A DNA stretch of 64,000 nucleotides from Demequina sp. NBRC 110055 (GTDB lineage: Bacteria; Actinomycetota; Actinomycetes; Actinomycetales; Demequinaceae). The stretch covers positions 62,001 through 126,000 of the forward strand of contig NZ_BBRL01000011.1 in assembly GCF_002090135.1 (NCBI RefSeq), in the 5' to 3' direction. Position numbers and translations under genes: made by a program. A model generated the notes under the pieces. The model worked only from the letters and a program-made list of their open reading frames with translations, ran no database searches and was not told the DNA's origin. Positions within the stretch are counted from its first letter, which is position 1. Every line of letters starts with the position of its first letter. Below are positions 53,526-63,921 of this stretch, one piece after another.

Positions 53526-54035
53526 ATGGAAATCGTCTTCGGCGTTCTCGCGGTCATCGCCGTGGTGGTGGCGATTGCGACCAAGGGTCGTCGCGCCGCA
53601 CCCCCAGCCAGGCACCCTCGGCCCGGCGCGTATCCCGGTGACTTCGTGGGCACTCCCGCCATCTCGTACTCGCCGTCGCTCGACGGGGCGCCCGATCCTG
53701 GGGAGATCGTGTGGACGTGGGTGCCGTTCGAGGAGGATCACTCCCGCGGCAAGGACCGTCCGGTGCTGCTGATCGGCCGCGACGGCTCGTGGCTGCTGGG
53801 ACTCATGCTGTCGAGCAAGGACCACGATCACGACGCGTCCAGCCAGGCCCGCTGGGGGCGACAATGGATAGACATCGGCACCGGGCCCTGGGATCGCCAG
53901 CGACGCCCGAGCGAGGTCAGGCTCGACCGCGTGGTGCGGGTGAACCCGGCCGAGGTGCGTCGCGAGGGCGCTATTCTGGACCGACAGCGATTCGATGCCG
54001 TCGTCCGGGAGGCGAAAGCCCGCCAAGGCTGGTAG
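53526..54035 (+). CDS. Membrane-anchored PemK/MazF-fold protein
   Basis: 169 aa. A hydrophobic N-terminal helix (MEIVFGVLAVIAVVVAIATKG) and Pro/Arg linker precede a PemK/MazF-like domain: DPGEIVWTWVPFEEDHSRGKDRPVLLIGRDG at its start (the usual GDIxxxxxxP...K.RPxLV), LGLMLSSKDHDHD, and SEVRLDRVVRVNPAEV near the end. MazF toxins cut mRNA; this one is membrane-bound with no antitoxin gene beside it and sits stably next to rpsT, so a housekeeping role is possible. The fold is fairly sure, RNase activity not. Confidence 0.8.
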   Translation: MEIVFGVLAVIAVVVAIATKGRRAAPPARHPRPGAYPGDFVGTPAISYSPSLDGAPDPGEIVWTWVPFEEDHSRGKDRPVLLIGRDGSWLLGLMLSSKDHDHDASSQARWGRQWIDIGTGPWDRQRRPSEVRLDRVVRVNPAEVRREGAILDRQRFDAVVREAKARQGW

Positions 54036-54116
54036 CATAGTCGTTCGTGTGTGAGCGCGGCTCGCGCTCCAGCCCTCTAAGTTTTCCAGATTTCACCACC
54101 ATCGAGAAGGATCGCT

Positions 54117-54377
54117 GTGGCAAACATCAAGTCCAAGATCAAGCGCATCGGCACCAACGAGAAGGCCCGCCAGCGCAACGTCGCCGTCAAGTCCGAGCTG
54201 AAGACCAACGTGCGCAAGGTGCGCGAGGCCATCACCGCGGGCGACAAGGACAAGGCCGTGTCCGCCCTCAAGGTCGCCGAGGTCAAGCTCGACAAGGCCG
54301 TCTCCAAGGGCGTCATCCACAAGAACCAGGCCGCGAACCGCAAGTCGGCGCTGGCCAAGCAGGTCGCCGCGCTCTAA
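54117..54377 (+). CDS. rpsT: 30S ribosomal protein S20
   Basis: 86 aa, GTG start. [38 protein letters not shown] and the C-terminal [21 protein letters not shown] are typical of bS20. Normal length. An 80-base gap upstream should hold its promoter. It lies between lepA and holA as in most actinobacteria. Confidence 0.97.
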   Translation: MANIKSKIKRIGTNEKARQRNVAVKSELKTNVRKVREAITAGDKDKAVSALKVAEVKLDKAVSKGVIHKNQAANRKSALAKQVAAL

Positions 54378-54400
54378 GCGCCTCGACGTCACACGTCACA

Positions 54401-54430
54401 CCCCGTCGCTCCCCTGGAGCGGCGGGGTTT
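54401..54430. terminator. Terminator between convergent rpsT and holA
   Basis: Arms about CCCCGTCGCTCC / GGAGCGGCGGGG (one bulged pair) with a short loop, then TTTCG. It can serve rpsT on the plus strand. Confidence 0.75.
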
Positions 54431-54471
54431 CGTGCGTCTGAAGGCGTGCGGCCCCCGGCAGCGGCGCGGGG

Positions 54472-55452
54472 CTATCGCTTGGCGAGTTCGGCGACGGTGC
54501 GTACGGAGCGCTCGAGTGCGAACTGAGGGGCGCGCGACGCCCCCTTGATCTCGGCGTCCGCACGCGCCACGGCCTCGATAGCGCTCGCGAGGGTCTCGCC
54601 GTTCCAGCGCTGCAGTTCGCGGCGTGCGCGGTCCGCCTGCCACGGGGAAATCCCCAGGTCCTTGGTGGGGTCGAGCCGACGCCCTCGCGCGGCCCCCACC
54701 TTGGCGAGGATGCGCAGCTTTGCCGCCATGGCGGCATTGAGCGGCACGGGGTCATTGCCCGTCGCGAGGGCGTGGCGCACCAGGCTCAGCGCCTTCGCCA
54801 CGTCGCCCTCCACGGCCGCATCGGCCACCGCGAAGGCCGTCGCGTTCACACGAGTGCCGTAGTAGCGCGTGACAGCGGCCTGGTCGATGGTGCCGTCCAC
54901 GTCGCTCATGAGCTGCTGACATGCCGCCGCCACCTCGGCGATGTCGGTCCCGACGGCGTCCACGAGGCTACGCACGACCGCGGCCTGGACGGGGCGCTTG
55001 CCGCGCTCGAACTCCCCGCGCGCGAAGTCGACGATCTCGGCGTCCTTCTTTACCGCCGGGCACGTGTATTCGGGAGCTCCGGCCTTGCGCACGGTGTCGA
55101 GCAGCTTCTTGCCCCGCACTCCCCCGCCATGGCGGATGACCACGACGACCTCGGGATCGGGCTGGGCGACGTACGCGAGGGCGTCGGCGAGGAACTCGTC
55201 GTTCATGGCCTCGGCACCCTCCACGACCACGATCCCCGCGTCGTCGAACAGCGACGGAGATGCGGCGGCGAGCAGCGCCCCGCGCGTATAGGCGCCGGCG
55301 TCGAGCCGCGTCACGGGCGCGCCATGGCGCGCGGCGACGATCCGCTCGATGGCCCGCTGACCCAACAATGCCTCGGGACCCGACACGAGCACGACGGGGG
55401 CGGGCGCGGCGCGATGCCAGGTGGGCTCGGCGGTACGGGTGCGGGCGGCCAT
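54472..55452 (-). CDS. holA: DNA polymerase III, delta subunit
   Basis: 326 aa from ATG 55452. The clamp-loader subunit that opens the sliding clamp. PVVLVSGPEALLGQRAIERIVAA, LDAGAYTRGALLAAASPSLFDDAGIVVVEGAEAMN, VRGKKLLDTVRKAGAPEYTCPAVKK and the C-terminal NAAMAAKLRILAKVGAARG domain. Four bases after comEC, matching the usual comEA-comEC-holA order on the minus strand. Confidence 0.93.
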   Translation of the reverse strand: MAARTRTAEPTWHRAAPAPVVLVSGPEALLGQRAIERIVAARHGAPVTRLDAGAYTRGALLAAASPSLFDDAGIVVVEGAEAMNDEFLADALAYVAQPDPEVVVVIRHGGGVRGKKLLDTVRKAGAPEYTCPAVKKDAEIVDFARGEFERGKRPVQAAVVRSLVDAVGTDIAEVAAACQQLMSDVDGTIDQAAVTRYYGTRVNATAFAVADAAVEGDVAKALSLVRHALATGNDPVPLNAAMAAKLRILAKVGAARGRRLDPTKDLGISPWQADRARRELQRWNGETLASAIEAVARADAEIKGASRAPQFALERSVRTVAELAKR

Positions 55453-55456
55453 GGCA

Positions 55457-57769
55457 CTAGGGTGCCATGCCCGTGCGACACCCCACACGCATCGCGGCGT
55501 CGGCGTTCGCTGTGGCCACCACGTCGCCGCATGTCGCCGTCACGGCCAGGGTGTCCACACGCGGCCCATAGAGGTCCAGCGCCGCGCGCGCGGGATGGCC
55601 ATAGTCGTTGTCGGCACCCGCGCCGATGAGCCCAAGGTCGGCGCGCAGCAGGCGCGCGAGCCCCGGATCCTGGGCCCCCGAACCGTGGTGGGCGATCTTG
55701 ACGACGTCTACCTGGAGCGGGCCGAGGCGTGCCGCTAGGCGCCGCTGCGCCTCCGGTTCCAGGTCCCCCAAGCCCAGCACGCTCACGCGCGGCGTCGTCA
55801 CGAGGGTGACGAGGGAGGCGTCATTGGGATTGCCGATGTCCGCGTCGAGGTGGTCCTCCGAGAGGATGTCGACGTGCGTGCCCTCGACTATCAGGCTCGC
55901 CGCGACCTCAGGTACCTCGGCCGCGATACCCCGCTCCGCGACGGCGCGGTACGCCCGCCCGTCGCGTCCGGCGGCGGACACCCAGACCCGCGTCACTCTC
56001 GTCTCCCTCACGACTGCCGCGACCGCGCCGTCGTGGTCGGCATGCGGATGGGTCAACACGAGCAGCGGCACGTCCGTGACGCCGTAGCGTCTCAGGCATG
56101 ACGACGCGCGGTCCTCGTCCTTCCCGGTATCGATCACGACGGCGGAGGACGGACCCGTGCGCACCAGCGTCATATCCCCCTGGCCCACGTCGCACATCAC
56201 CACGTCCCACTCGTCCGTCACCGGCTCGGGCAGCACCCCTGGCACCACGCCGGCCGCGACGGCGACCACCGTCGCTGCCGTTGCGAGCCATCGGACCCGC
56301 CGCAGCGACGCCATGGACGCGATCACCGCACCCACGACGACGCCGATCGCGAGAGAGATGCCCCCGGCCCCACCGGGCCACGCCAGCCGCGCCCCCGGCA
56401 GGGCGGCAACCGTCGCCGCGACCGCCGCGATGGGTTGCACGGCCAGGTCGGCCAGGACCACCAGGGCTTCGCCGACGCCGGGCAACGCCGGCCCCACAGC
56501 GGACGCCGCCACTCCCATCACCATCACGGGAACGAGGAACGGCACCACCGCGAGATTCGCCGGCACCGCGAAGGCGGATACCCCGGGTTGCAAGGTGAGG
56601 AGCAGCGGCGTGAGCGCGAGCTGGGCGGCAAGCGGCACGGACACCGCCCGTGCGGCGCGCGGCGCGAGCACACGGCCCAGACGGCGGGCCAGGACGGGCG
56701 CCCACAGCACAATCGCTGTCACGGCCACGACCGACATCACGAAGCCGATCTCGACGGTGAGCATCGGAGCGGTCGCCACGACCCCGAGGATCGCGCCGGC
56801 CAGGGCGGGCAGGCCCCGCGCCTTGCGTCCGAGTGCCACGGCGGCCGCGACCACGAGCGCCATGACGGTTGCTCGAGCCACGGACGGTGCGGGGCCGACA
56901 AAGGTGGAGAACACACCCGCCGCCGCGGCCACGGTCGCGGCGGTGACCCCGCGTGGCACCCGGGCCGCCCGCGTCACGGTGAGGACGAGCATCGTGACGA
57001 CGGCGAAGTGCGCACCCGAGACGGCGGTGAGGTGCGCCAGTCCGGATGTCCTCATGGCGTCGACCTGGTCCTGAGGCATGGCGGAGGTATCTCCCGTGAG
57101 CATGCCGCGAAGGAGCCCGCCACGGTCGTCTGGCAGCCGTGCCGTGACGTCGGCGAGCCAGCGGCGTGCGCGCGCCATATAGCCCGGCGCCTCCGCCCGG
57201 TCGACGAGCGTCGCCTCCCACATGACCGGGCCGTCGTCGCCGGCATCGAGCTCACCGACCACCTCGACCGCCTCGTCGCGGCGCACTGTCCCGGGCTGCA
57301 ACACGGCGGTGACGCGACCGGTGGTCGCCTGCCAGGCATCGGTGTCCGAGGGACGCCAAGCGTCAAGCGTGAGGTCGACCATCGCGACATCGGTGCCGCG
57401 CAGCGCCACGTCGCGCGGGGCGGCGTCCACGGTGCCGCGCACGTGCGTAGCCGCGGCTCCCATGGGCACCGAGGCGTCACTCGCCGTCTCCGCCAGGCTC
57501 GCCGATGCCGCACCCATCGCGCAGGCCACGGCCGCCAGCACCGCGGCGGCGGCGCCGCTCCGCGCGAGCGCTCCGGCCGACGGCGCCGCTCCCTCGCCGG
57601 GCGCGGGTTTTCCGGGCTGCGCGCACAGGTGGACGGTGGCGGCCACCACCGCGGCCGCGAGCACCACCGCAACAAGCATCTCCGTGGAGCCGGCGATCTG
57701 CGCCGCGACACAGCCGGCCCACGCTCCCGACGCGGCGGGAATCAGGCGCGCATCGTGGGCGGGCCTCAC
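55457..57769 (-). CDS. comEC: ComEC/Rec2 DNA-uptake channel
   Basis: 770 aa from GTG 57769 (4-base overlap with comEA). An N-terminal OB-like exported region, the competence membrane domain (HLTAVSGAHFAVVTMLVLTVTR, ATVMALVVAAAVALGRKARGLPALAGAIL) and a C-terminal metallo-beta-lactamase domain with CDVGQGDMTLVRTG and LTHPHADHDG and IAHHGSGAQDPGLARL. In transformable bacteria it carries single-stranded DNA across the membrane. No other com genes in view; many actinobacteria keep this pair without known competence. Confidence 0.94.
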   Translation of the reverse strand: MRPAHDARLIPAASGAWAGCVAAQIAGSTEMLVAVVLAAAVVAATVHLCAQPGKPAPGEGAAPSAGALARSGAAAAVLAAVACAMGAASASLAETASDASVPMGAAATHVRGTVDAAPRDVALRGTDVAMVDLTLDAWRPSDTDAWQATTGRVTAVLQPGTVRRDEAVEVVGELDAGDDGPVMWEATLVDRAEAPGYMARARRWLADVTARLPDDRGGLLRGMLTGDTSAMPQDQVDAMRTSGLAHLTAVSGAHFAVVTMLVLTVTRAARVPRGVTAATVAAAAGVFSTFVGPAPSVARATVMALVVAAAVALGRKARGLPALAGAILGVVATAPMLTVEIGFVMSVVAVTAIVLWAPVLARRLGRVLAPRAARAVSVPLAAQLALTPLLLTLQPGVSAFAVPANLAVVPFLVPVMVMGVAASAVGPALPGVGEALVVLADLAVQPIAAVAATVAALPGARLAWPGGAGGISLAIGVVVGAVIASMASLRRVRWLATAATVVAVAAGVVPGVLPEPVTDEWDVVMCDVGQGDMTLVRTGPSSAVVIDTGKDEDRASSCLRRYGVTDVPLLVLTHPHADHDGAVAAVVRETRVTRVWVSAAGRDGRAYRAVAERGIAAEVPEVAASLIVEGTHVDILSEDHLDADIGNPNDASLVTLVTTPRVSVLGLGDLEPEAQRRLAARLGPLQVDVVKIAHHGSGAQDPGLARLLRADLGLIGAGADNDYGHPARAALDLYGPRVDTLAVTATCGDVVATANADAAMRVGCRTGMAP

Positions 57770-58497
57770 ATCGTGACGAGACCGTCGAGCCGGGCGACAA
57801 GCGCGGGGCCAATGCCCGAGACCCGTTGCAGATCCTCCAGGCTCTCATACGGGCCGTTGGCCTCGCGGTCGCTCACAATATTCTGAGCGGTGACAGGCCC
57901 CACCCCAGGCAGGGTCTCGAGTTGGTCGAGCGAGGCCGAGTTGAGGCGGACCGGTCCGCCGTCGGCATCGGCCGCCTCGTCCCCCACTGCGGGCACGTCG
58001 ATCTGTTCACCGTCCTGCGGCACCCGGGCCAGGTTGACGGAGGCGAGATCGGCGTCCGGCAGGGCGCCGCCGGCCCGGTCGATGGCGTCCGCCACTCGCT
58101 CGCCGTCTCTCAGCTCGACGAGTCCCGGCGCGGCCACCTCTCCCGACACGTGTACGACCATCGCGTCGGCACCGACGGCGCCGGACGCTTCCCCGTCCGC
58201 GAGTTGTGCGACATCCGCGCTTGGGGTCGAGGACGATGCCGTGGTTGGGGACGGCACCGCCGCAAGCGATGGCGCGGAGGGCTGCCTTGTCACGGCCCAC
58301 CCGACGAGCAGGATCAGCGCGATGAGGCCCGCCGCGGTCAGGGCCACTCGCGGCGAGAGCGACCACCGCATGCCCCGCGACTCGTCATCGATCTCGCGCC
58401 CATGGGCTGTCTCGTAGGCGTGGCCTGCGGCCCTGACGGCGCTCTCCCGCCAGCGCGCAAGGGCGTCGTCATCGCGGGGGTCCTGGGGGACGGTCAT
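57766..58497 (-). CDS. comEA: ComEA-like DNA-binding protein
   Basis: 243 aa. Cytoplasmic N-terminus, one membrane helix (VALTAAGLIALILLVGWAV), a Ser/Thr/Pro linker, a SLBB-type domain (MVVHVSGEVAAPGLVELRDGERVADAIDRAGG), and a C-terminal helix-hairpin-helix pair (RLNSASLDQLETLPGVGPVTAQNIV; LEDLQRVSGIGPALVARLDGL) that binds double-stranded DNA outside the membrane. It hands DNA to ComEC, encoded next. Confidence 0.94.
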   Translation of the reverse strand: MTVPQDPRDDDALARWRESAVRAAGHAYETAHGREIDDESRGMRWSLSPRVALTAAGLIALILLVGWAVTRQPSAPSLAAVPSPTTASSSTPSADVAQLADGEASGAVGADAMVVHVSGEVAAPGLVELRDGERVADAIDRAGGALPDADLASVNLARVPQDGEQIDVPAVGDEAADADGGPVRLNSASLDQLETLPGVGPVTAQNIVSDREANGPYESLEDLQRVSGIGPALVARLDGLVTM

Positions 58498-58602
58498 GGC
58501 TCGACCGTAGGTGCGTGACGCCCCCGCGGGGTGGGCGACGGGGTCGCCGTGAGCGAGTGGGCCGGGAGGGTGGGCCTGGGGACGATGCCGGGGAGGCAGG
58601 CG

Positions 58603-59463
58603 CTACTCGAGTCCACCCAGCGACGGGGGGACATCGGCCGTGACGATCGCCAGCGCACCGGGGCCGGAGTGCACCGCGAGCACGGCTCCCACGTCGGCGC
58701 GCACCATCATCGCGGCGCCGTCGATGCGTGCGGCGATGTCGTCGAGGTAGTCACCCTTGCCCACGCCGAGGACGCCGACCGCGGGCACGTCGAGAGCGTC
58801 GAGAGCTGCCCGCGCACGCTCGAGCACCGCCTCGCGTGCGCGCGCGGTGGAGCGCACCTTGTCGGCGAGGGCGACCTCGCCGTCGACGATTTCCAGGATG
58901 GGACGCACCTGCAGCATGCGCCCGACCGCGGCAGCGGCGGACGATAGCCTGCCGCCTCGGCGCAGAAACTCGAGGGTATCCACCGTGAAGACGCAGCTGG
59001 CCGACGCGGCGACGCGAGCCGCCTCCGCCGCCACCTGGGCGACGCTCGCACCGGTGGCTGCTATCGCCGCCGCCCCGAGCGCGGCGAATCCGACGCCGAG
59101 GGCGACCTGACGGGAGTCGACGACCTCGACGGGGATGCCCACGGCATCGGCGGCTGAGACCGCCGCATCAACCGTGCCCGACAGACGCGAGGACAACAGC
59201 ACTGCCACGATGCCCGTCACCCCCCGGGCTTCCAGCGCGCGAAAGGCATCGGCGAAGGCGTCGACGGCGGGGCGCGACGTGGACACGGCACGCCCGGCGA
59301 CGAGTGCCGCGAGGACCTCGTCGGCGCCGACCTGAACGCCCTCGGCCCGCGCCTCGTCATCGACGATCACCTGGAGCGGGACCACCGTGATGTCCGCCCG
59401 GCGCACCCATGCGGCGGGCAACGCAGCGGACGAGTCCGTCACGACGGCGACGCGCTCGGTCAT
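58603..59463 (-). CDS. DegV-family fatty-acid-binding protein
   Basis: 286 aa. VAVVTDSSAALPAAWVRRADITVVPLQVIVDDE at the start and VSTSRPAVDAFADAFRAL (the STS/R loop that holds the lipid head group), GIVAVLLSSRLSGTVDAAVSAA, EVVDSRQVALGVGFAAL and FTVDTLEFLRRGGRLSSAAAAVGRMLQVRPIL are DegV markers. It binds a single fatty acid, in some species for an acyl kinase. Alone between comEA and leuS; no fakA gene in view. Confidence 0.93.
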   Translation of the reverse strand: MTERVAVVTDSSAALPAAWVRRADITVVPLQVIVDDEARAEGVQVGADEVLAALVAGRAVSTSRPAVDAFADAFRALEARGVTGIVAVLLSSRLSGTVDAAVSAADAVGIPVEVVDSRQVALGVGFAALGAAAIAATGASVAQVAAEAARVAASASCVFTVDTLEFLRRGGRLSSAAAAVGRMLQVRPILEIVDGEVALADKVRSTARAREAVLERARAALDALDVPAVGVLGVGKGDYLDDIAARIDGAAMMVRADVGAVLAVHSGPGALAIVTADVPPSLGGLE

Positions 59464-59480
59464 GGCTTCACGCTAGCGTC

Positions 59481-59514
59481 CCCTGGGCTGCGGGAGGCCT
59501 CCCGCGGCCCAGGG
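59481..59514 (-). terminator. Terminator after leuS
   Basis: Near-perfect 17-base palindrome (arms CCCTGGGC-T-GCGGGAGG and complement, one G-T pair), 8 bases beyond the leuS stop in its direction. No T-run. Confidence 0.75.
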
Positions 59515-59521
59515 TGCACGC

Positions 59522-62023
59522 TCATGCCGTGACGATGTTGACGAGCCGGGGCGCTCGCACGATGACCGTGCGGATGGCGGCGTCGCCGATCGCGCGGACG
59601 ACGCCGGGCGTGGCCAGCGCGAGCTCGCGCAGCGCGTCCTCGGAGATGTCGGGCGCGACCTCGAGGCGGTCGCGGACCTTGCCCTTGACCTGCACGACGC
59701 AGGTGACCGTCTCCTCGACGAGCAACGACTCGTCGACCTCGAGCCAGCCTCCGCGCGACACGTTCTCGTGGCCCAGGATCGACCACATGTCCTCGGCGAC
59801 GTACGGGGCGAACAGGCTCAGCAGGATGGCAACGGACTCGGTCGCCTCGCGCACCGCGGGGTCTGCGGGGCCGGCGCCGCTGTCGATGGCCTTGCGCGTC
59901 GCGTTGACCAGCTCCATGGTGCGGGCGACCACGACGTTGAAGCGGAAGCCCTCCACCAGCTGGGCGCTGTCGTGCATCGCCTTGTGTGTGACGGCGCGCA
60001 GGGCGGCGTCTCCGGTCGTCGGGTCCGCGCCGGGCTCGCTCGTGACGTCGCGTGCGAGGCGCCACGCACGCGCGAGGAAGCGCTGCGAGGCGCCGGGCGA
60101 GACATCCGCCCAGTCGATGTCGTCCTCGGGCGGGCCGGCGAACGACATGGTGAGCCGCACCGCGTCCACGCCGAACTCATCGAGCTGCTCGCTCAGCCGC
60201 ACGATGTTGCCGCGCGACTTCGACATCGCAGATCCCTCCATCTGCACCATGCCCTGGTTCAGCAGTGCGCGGAAGGGCTCCTCGAAGTCGATCATGCCCA
60301 TGTCGTGCAGCGCCTTGGTGAAGAAGCGCGCGTAGAGCAGGTGCAGGATCGCGTGGGTCACGCCGCCGACGTACTGGTCCACGGGCGCCCACTTCTTGGC
60401 CTCGTCGAGGTCGAAGGGACCGTCGGTCTTGCCGGGCGACAGGAAACGCAGGAAGTACCAGGACGAGTCCACGAAGGTGTCCATGGTGTCGGTGTCGCGC
60501 AGCGCCGGACCGCCGCAGTCGGGGCAGGTGATGTTGACCCAGTCGGTCGCGCCGCCGAGCGGAGAGGTGCCCTTGGGCTTCAGGTCGAGGCCCTCGGCCG
60601 GCGGCAGCTCGATGGGCAGCTGGTCGTCGGGCACGCGGACCTCACCACAGGCGTCACAGTGGACGATCGGGATCGGCGTGCCCCAGTAACGCTGACGCGA
60701 GATCAGCCAATCGCGCAGGCGATAGTTGGTGGAGGCGCCGCCCAGCCCCTTCGACTCCAGGTCCGCGACGATCGCCGCGATGGCGTCGGCCTTCGACTTG
60801 CCGTCCAGATCACCGGAGTTGATGAGGGTGCCGTCGCCTGCCGCGGCGATGCCCGACACCGCCGGGTCCTCCACGGGCTCACCGTCGTCGCCGCGCACGT
60901 CGAGCACGACCCGCACGGGCAGGTCCATGGCGCGCGCAAAATCGAGGTCGCGCTGGTCGTGCGCGGGAACCGCCATGATCGCGCCGTGGCCGTAGTCGGC
61001 GAGCACATAGTCGGAGACCCAGATGGGGAGCCGCTCACCGTTGACGGGGTTGATCGCGTAGCGGTGGAGGAACACGCCGGTCTTGGGCCGGTCCGTCGCG
61101 AGGCGGTCGATCTCGCTGGCGGCCTTCACCTCGTCGACGTACGCCTCGAACGCCTCGGTGACGGACGCATCGGCCCCCTGAACGAGCTCGGCGGCGAGGT
61201 CGGAATCCGCGGCGACCACCATGAAGGTCGCGCCGAACAGGGTGTCGGGGCGCGTGGTGTAGATGTCGATGGGCTCGTCGCGGCCCTCGATCGTGAACTT
61301 CACGTCGGCTCCCACGGACCGGCCGATCCAGTTGCGCTGCATGGCGATGACCTTCGACGGCCACGAGTCCTTGAGGGTGTCGAGGTCATCGAGCAGCCGG
61401 TCGGCGTAGTCCGTGACCTTGAAGTACCACTGGTTGAGCTTCTTCTTGGTGACGGGGGTATCGCAGCGCTCGCACAGGCCGCCGACCACCTGCTCGTTGG
61501 CAAGCACCGTCTGGTCCTTGGGGCACCAGTTGACGTTCGAGTGCTTGCGGTAGGCCAGGCCCCTCTCGTGCAGGCGAGTGAAGAACCACTGGTTCCAGTG
61601 GTAGTACTCGGGGCGGTGCGTCGCGAGCACGCGGTCCCAGTCGAACGAGCACGCGTAGCGCTCCATCGAGGAACGCTGCTGAGCGATGTTGTCCTCGGTC
61701 CAGCCGCGCGGGTCGAGTCCGCGGTTGATCGCCGCGTTCTCCGCGGGCAGGCCAAACGAGTCCCAGCCGATCGGGTGCATCACGTTGAAGCCGCGCTGGG
61801 TCCAGTAACGCGCAATGACGTCTCCCAGCGCATACGCCTCGGCGTGACCCATGTGGAGGTCGCCCGAGGGGTAGGGGAACATGTCGAGCACGTACTTGGT
61901 AGGACGCGTGTCGCTGGGGTCGCTGGACCTAAACGGCTGGGTCTCGCGCCACACGGGGAGCCAGCGCTCCTCGATGGCGCGGAAGTCGTACCTGGTCTCG
62001 TCGGTCTCGGGCGTCGAAGTCAC
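59522..62023 (-). CDS. leuS: Leucyl-tRNA synthetase
   Basis: 833 aa from GTG 62023 (another GTG lies 2 codons earlier); the frame stays open further upstream without homology. Class I: HIGH motif in [23 protein letters not shown] in [13 protein letters not shown], editing domain with [19 protein letters not shown], two zinc-type Cys pairs ([19 protein letters not shown] and CPDCGG). Charges tRNA-Leu. Length is normal for bacteria. Divergent from the secreted cell-wall protein. Confidence 0.97.
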   Translation of the reverse strand: MTSTPETDETRYDFRAIEERWLPVWRETQPFRSSDPSDTRPTKYVLDMFPYPSGDLHMGHAEAYALGDVIARYWTQRGFNVMHPIGWDSFGLPAENAAINRGLDPRGWTEDNIAQQRSSMERYACSFDWDRVLATHRPEYYHWNQWFFTRLHERGLAYRKHSNVNWCPKDQTVLANEQVVGGLCERCDTPVTKKKLNQWYFKVTDYADRLLDDLDTLKDSWPSKVIAMQRNWIGRSVGADVKFTIEGRDEPIDIYTTRPDTLFGATFMVVAADSDLAAELVQGADASVTEAFEAYVDEVKAASEIDRLATDRPKTGVFLHRYAINPVNGERLPIWVSDYVLADYGHGAIMAVPAHDQRDLDFARAMDLPVRVVLDVRGDDGEPVEDPAVSGIAAAGDGTLINSGDLDGKSKADAIAAIVADLESKGLGGASTNYRLRDWLISRQRYWGTPIPIVHCDACGEVRVPDDQLPIELPPAEGLDLKPKGTSPLGGATDWVNITCPDCGGPALRDTDTMDTFVDSSWYFLRFLSPGKTDGPFDLDEAKKWAPVDQYVGGVTHAILHLLYARFFTKALHDMGMIDFEEPFRALLNQGMVQMEGSAMSKSRGNIVRLSEQLDEFGVDAVRLTMSFAGPPEDDIDWADVSPGASQRFLARAWRLARDVTSEPGADPTTGDAALRAVTHKAMHDSAQLVEGFRFNVVVARTMELVNATRKAIDSGAGPADPAVREATESVAILLSLFAPYVAEDMWSILGHENVSRGGWLEVDESLLVEETVTCVVQVKGKVRDRLEVAPDISEDALRELALATPGVVRAIGDAAIRTVIVRAPRLVNIVTA

Positions 62024-62226
62024 GCGCACGATTCTATCGGGGGCGCACGGCGGCGAGGACGGTGGCAGTCCCCGAGGGATTTGCGGAGAGTGTCCGTTGT
62101 CACACAAGCCTTCACGGTCACGCCCCTTTCGCCGATAATCTCGGCAGGCGACGCTCGGTCGAGGGCGTCTCATGATCGTAGGGGTGCACCATTTCTTCTC
62201 TCTCCACCGTCGTCCGCCTGCGCGCG

Positions 62227-63921
62227 GTGCGCGTCGTCGCCGTGACAGCGTTGGCAGCCGGCCTAAGCGGGGGACTCGTGCCGAGCGCCGTCGCGCAGAC
62301 GGAGCCCGCAGACCCGACGCCGTCCGCCGCCACGACGTCGACGACCGCGCTCACCGCTACCCCGATCCCCTCGGTCTCGCCCGACCCCTCGGCCGCGCCC
62401 GACGCCACGGCCGCGCCGACGGCCTCACCCGAGCCGTCCGCAAGCGCCGAGCCATCCGCAAGCGCCGAGCCATCCGCGAGCCCGTCGCCGACACCAAGCA
62501 CGAGCACGTCACTCGCCCCCATGCCCTCCCCGTCCGGCGATGTCGACGAGGAGACCGACGACGTAGCACCGCCGCGCGCCACGGAATCGCGCGTCACCGA
62601 GCCGGCCGATCTCACCCCCGCGGATGCCATCGAGCCCCAGTCGGTCGGCGTCCTTGCCGCCACGGGCATCACCTTTACGGACGTGTCCTCGCGGGTGGGA
62701 AGCGCGTCGTATTCGAAGTTCGCCACCGAGATCACGTGGCTGGCACAGACGGGCATCACCCGCGGCTGGTCGCTCGCGAATGGCACGCGTGAGTACCGCC
62801 CGCTCGACACGATCGCGCGTGATGCGATGGCGGCGTTCCTGTACCGCTACGCGGGCGAACCCGCCCACTACGCCCCGACACGCTCACCATTCCTTGACGT
62901 GAAGCAGTCGACCGCGTTCTACCGAGAGATCACGTGGGCAGCCGACGCCCAGGTATCCACCGGGTGGAGGGTCTCCGGAGGAGCCGAGTTCCGCGCCACC
63001 GACGCGATCTCGCGTGAAGCCATGGCCGCGTTCCTGTACCGCTTCGCGGGTTCGCCGGGCGTCAACCTACCGAGCCGATCGCCGTTCGTGGATGTCAAGA
63101 CCACCGATCCGTTCTATCGGGCGATCGTGTGGCTGTCACAGACGGGCGCCACGACTGGATGGAAGACGTCAGCCGGCGCGGAGTACCGCCCTCGCGCGTC
63201 CATCACGCGCGATGCGATGGCCGCGTTCCTGTATCGCCTCGACCGCGCGGGGGTGCTGTACAACCCTGCCCATGGTGCGGGCACGGTGCTGCGCCACTCC
63301 ACGCTGTCTGTTTATGGCGCGACGAGCCTCGCATTACGCACCGCACCAGGCACCAGTTCTGCGCTCGTCGCGTACTACCCGCGCAGCACCACCGTGACAC
63401 CCACCGGCGACGTGTCTCCCGACGGGTGGATCGAAGTGATCATCGGTAGCGCACGGGGGTGGATGTCGGGCTACTACCTCAGGGGCTTTGACGGCGCCGC
63501 CGTGACCCGCGTCACCACGACGTACGCCAACGGCGCGCTGCCGAGAGACCGATTGTGTCCTTTGTCGTGGGACAGCAGTGAACTGTTGTTGTGCCAGGCC
63601 GCAGCGGACCTCGAGAGGCTCAATGCCGCGTTCACCGCACGCTTTGGACGCACCATCCCCGTCAACGACTCCTACCGCGATTACGACGAGCAGGTGCGTG
63701 CGCGCGCCCTGTACGGCACCATGGCCGCGATCCCTGGTACCTCGAACCATGGATGGGCGGCCGCGATCGACATTGCCGGAGCGTCTCTCCCTGGCGGCTA
63801 CCAGGGAGCCGCCTACCTGTGGTTGCGCCAACAGCTGACGGCCTACAACTGGGTCCTGCCCACCTGGGCCCGGCCCGAGGGAAGCAAGCCAGAGGCCTGG
63901 CACTTCGAATACACGGGCTAA
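62227..63921 (+). CDS. Secreted SLH-repeat protein with VanY-type carboxypeptidase domain
   Basis: 564 aa from GTG 62227; no binding site precedes it. An in-frame ATT at 62191 has AGGGG about 7 bases upstream and would add 12 residues to the signal peptide, so the start is open. Signal ([11 protein letters not shown] to SAVAQ), a Ser/Pro/Ala linker with SAEPSA repeats, three SLH-like repeats ([23 protein letters not shown] type endings), an SH3-like domain (about residues 355-415), and a D-Ala-D-Ala carboxypeptidase domain with [11 protein letters not shown] and EAWHFEY (zinc ligands His, Asp, His). It acts on peptidoglycan outside the membrane. Confidence 0.88.
   Translation: MRVVAVTALAAGLSGGLVPSAVAQTEPADPTPSAATTSTTALTATPIPSVSPDPSAAPDATAAPTASPEPSASAEPSASAEPSASPSPTPSTSTSLAPMPSPSGDVDEETDDVAPPRATESRVTEPADLTPADAIEPQSVGVLAATGITFTDVSSRVGSASYSKFATEITWLAQTGITRGWSLANGTREYRPLDTIARDAMAAFLYRYAGEPAHYAPTRSPFLDVKQSTAFYREITWAADAQVSTGWRVSGGAEFRATDAISREAMAAFLYRFAGSPGVNLPSRSPFVDVKTTDPFYRAIVWLSQTGATTGWKTSAGAEYRPRASITRDAMAAFLYRLDRAGVLYNPAHGAGTVLRHSTLSVYGATSLALRTAPGTSSALVAYYPRSTTVTPTGDVSPDGWIEVIIGSARGWMSGYYLRGFDGAAVTRVTTTYANGALPRDRLCPLSWDSSELLLCQAAADLERLNAAFTARFGRTIPVNDSYRDYDEQVRARALYGTMAAIPGTSNHGWAAAIDIAGASLPGGYQGAAYLWLRQQLTAYNWVLPTWARPEGSKPEAWHFEYTG

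Noticed and set aside
56435-57886. 483-aa plus-strand frame over comEC
   Set aside because: Antisense shadow, rich in His/Arg/Gly, no domain.
59768-62245. 825-aa plus-strand open frame opposite leuS
   Set aside because: Antisense shadow of a high-GC synthetase gene; the composition is Arg/His/Val/Gly-biased with no family motif.
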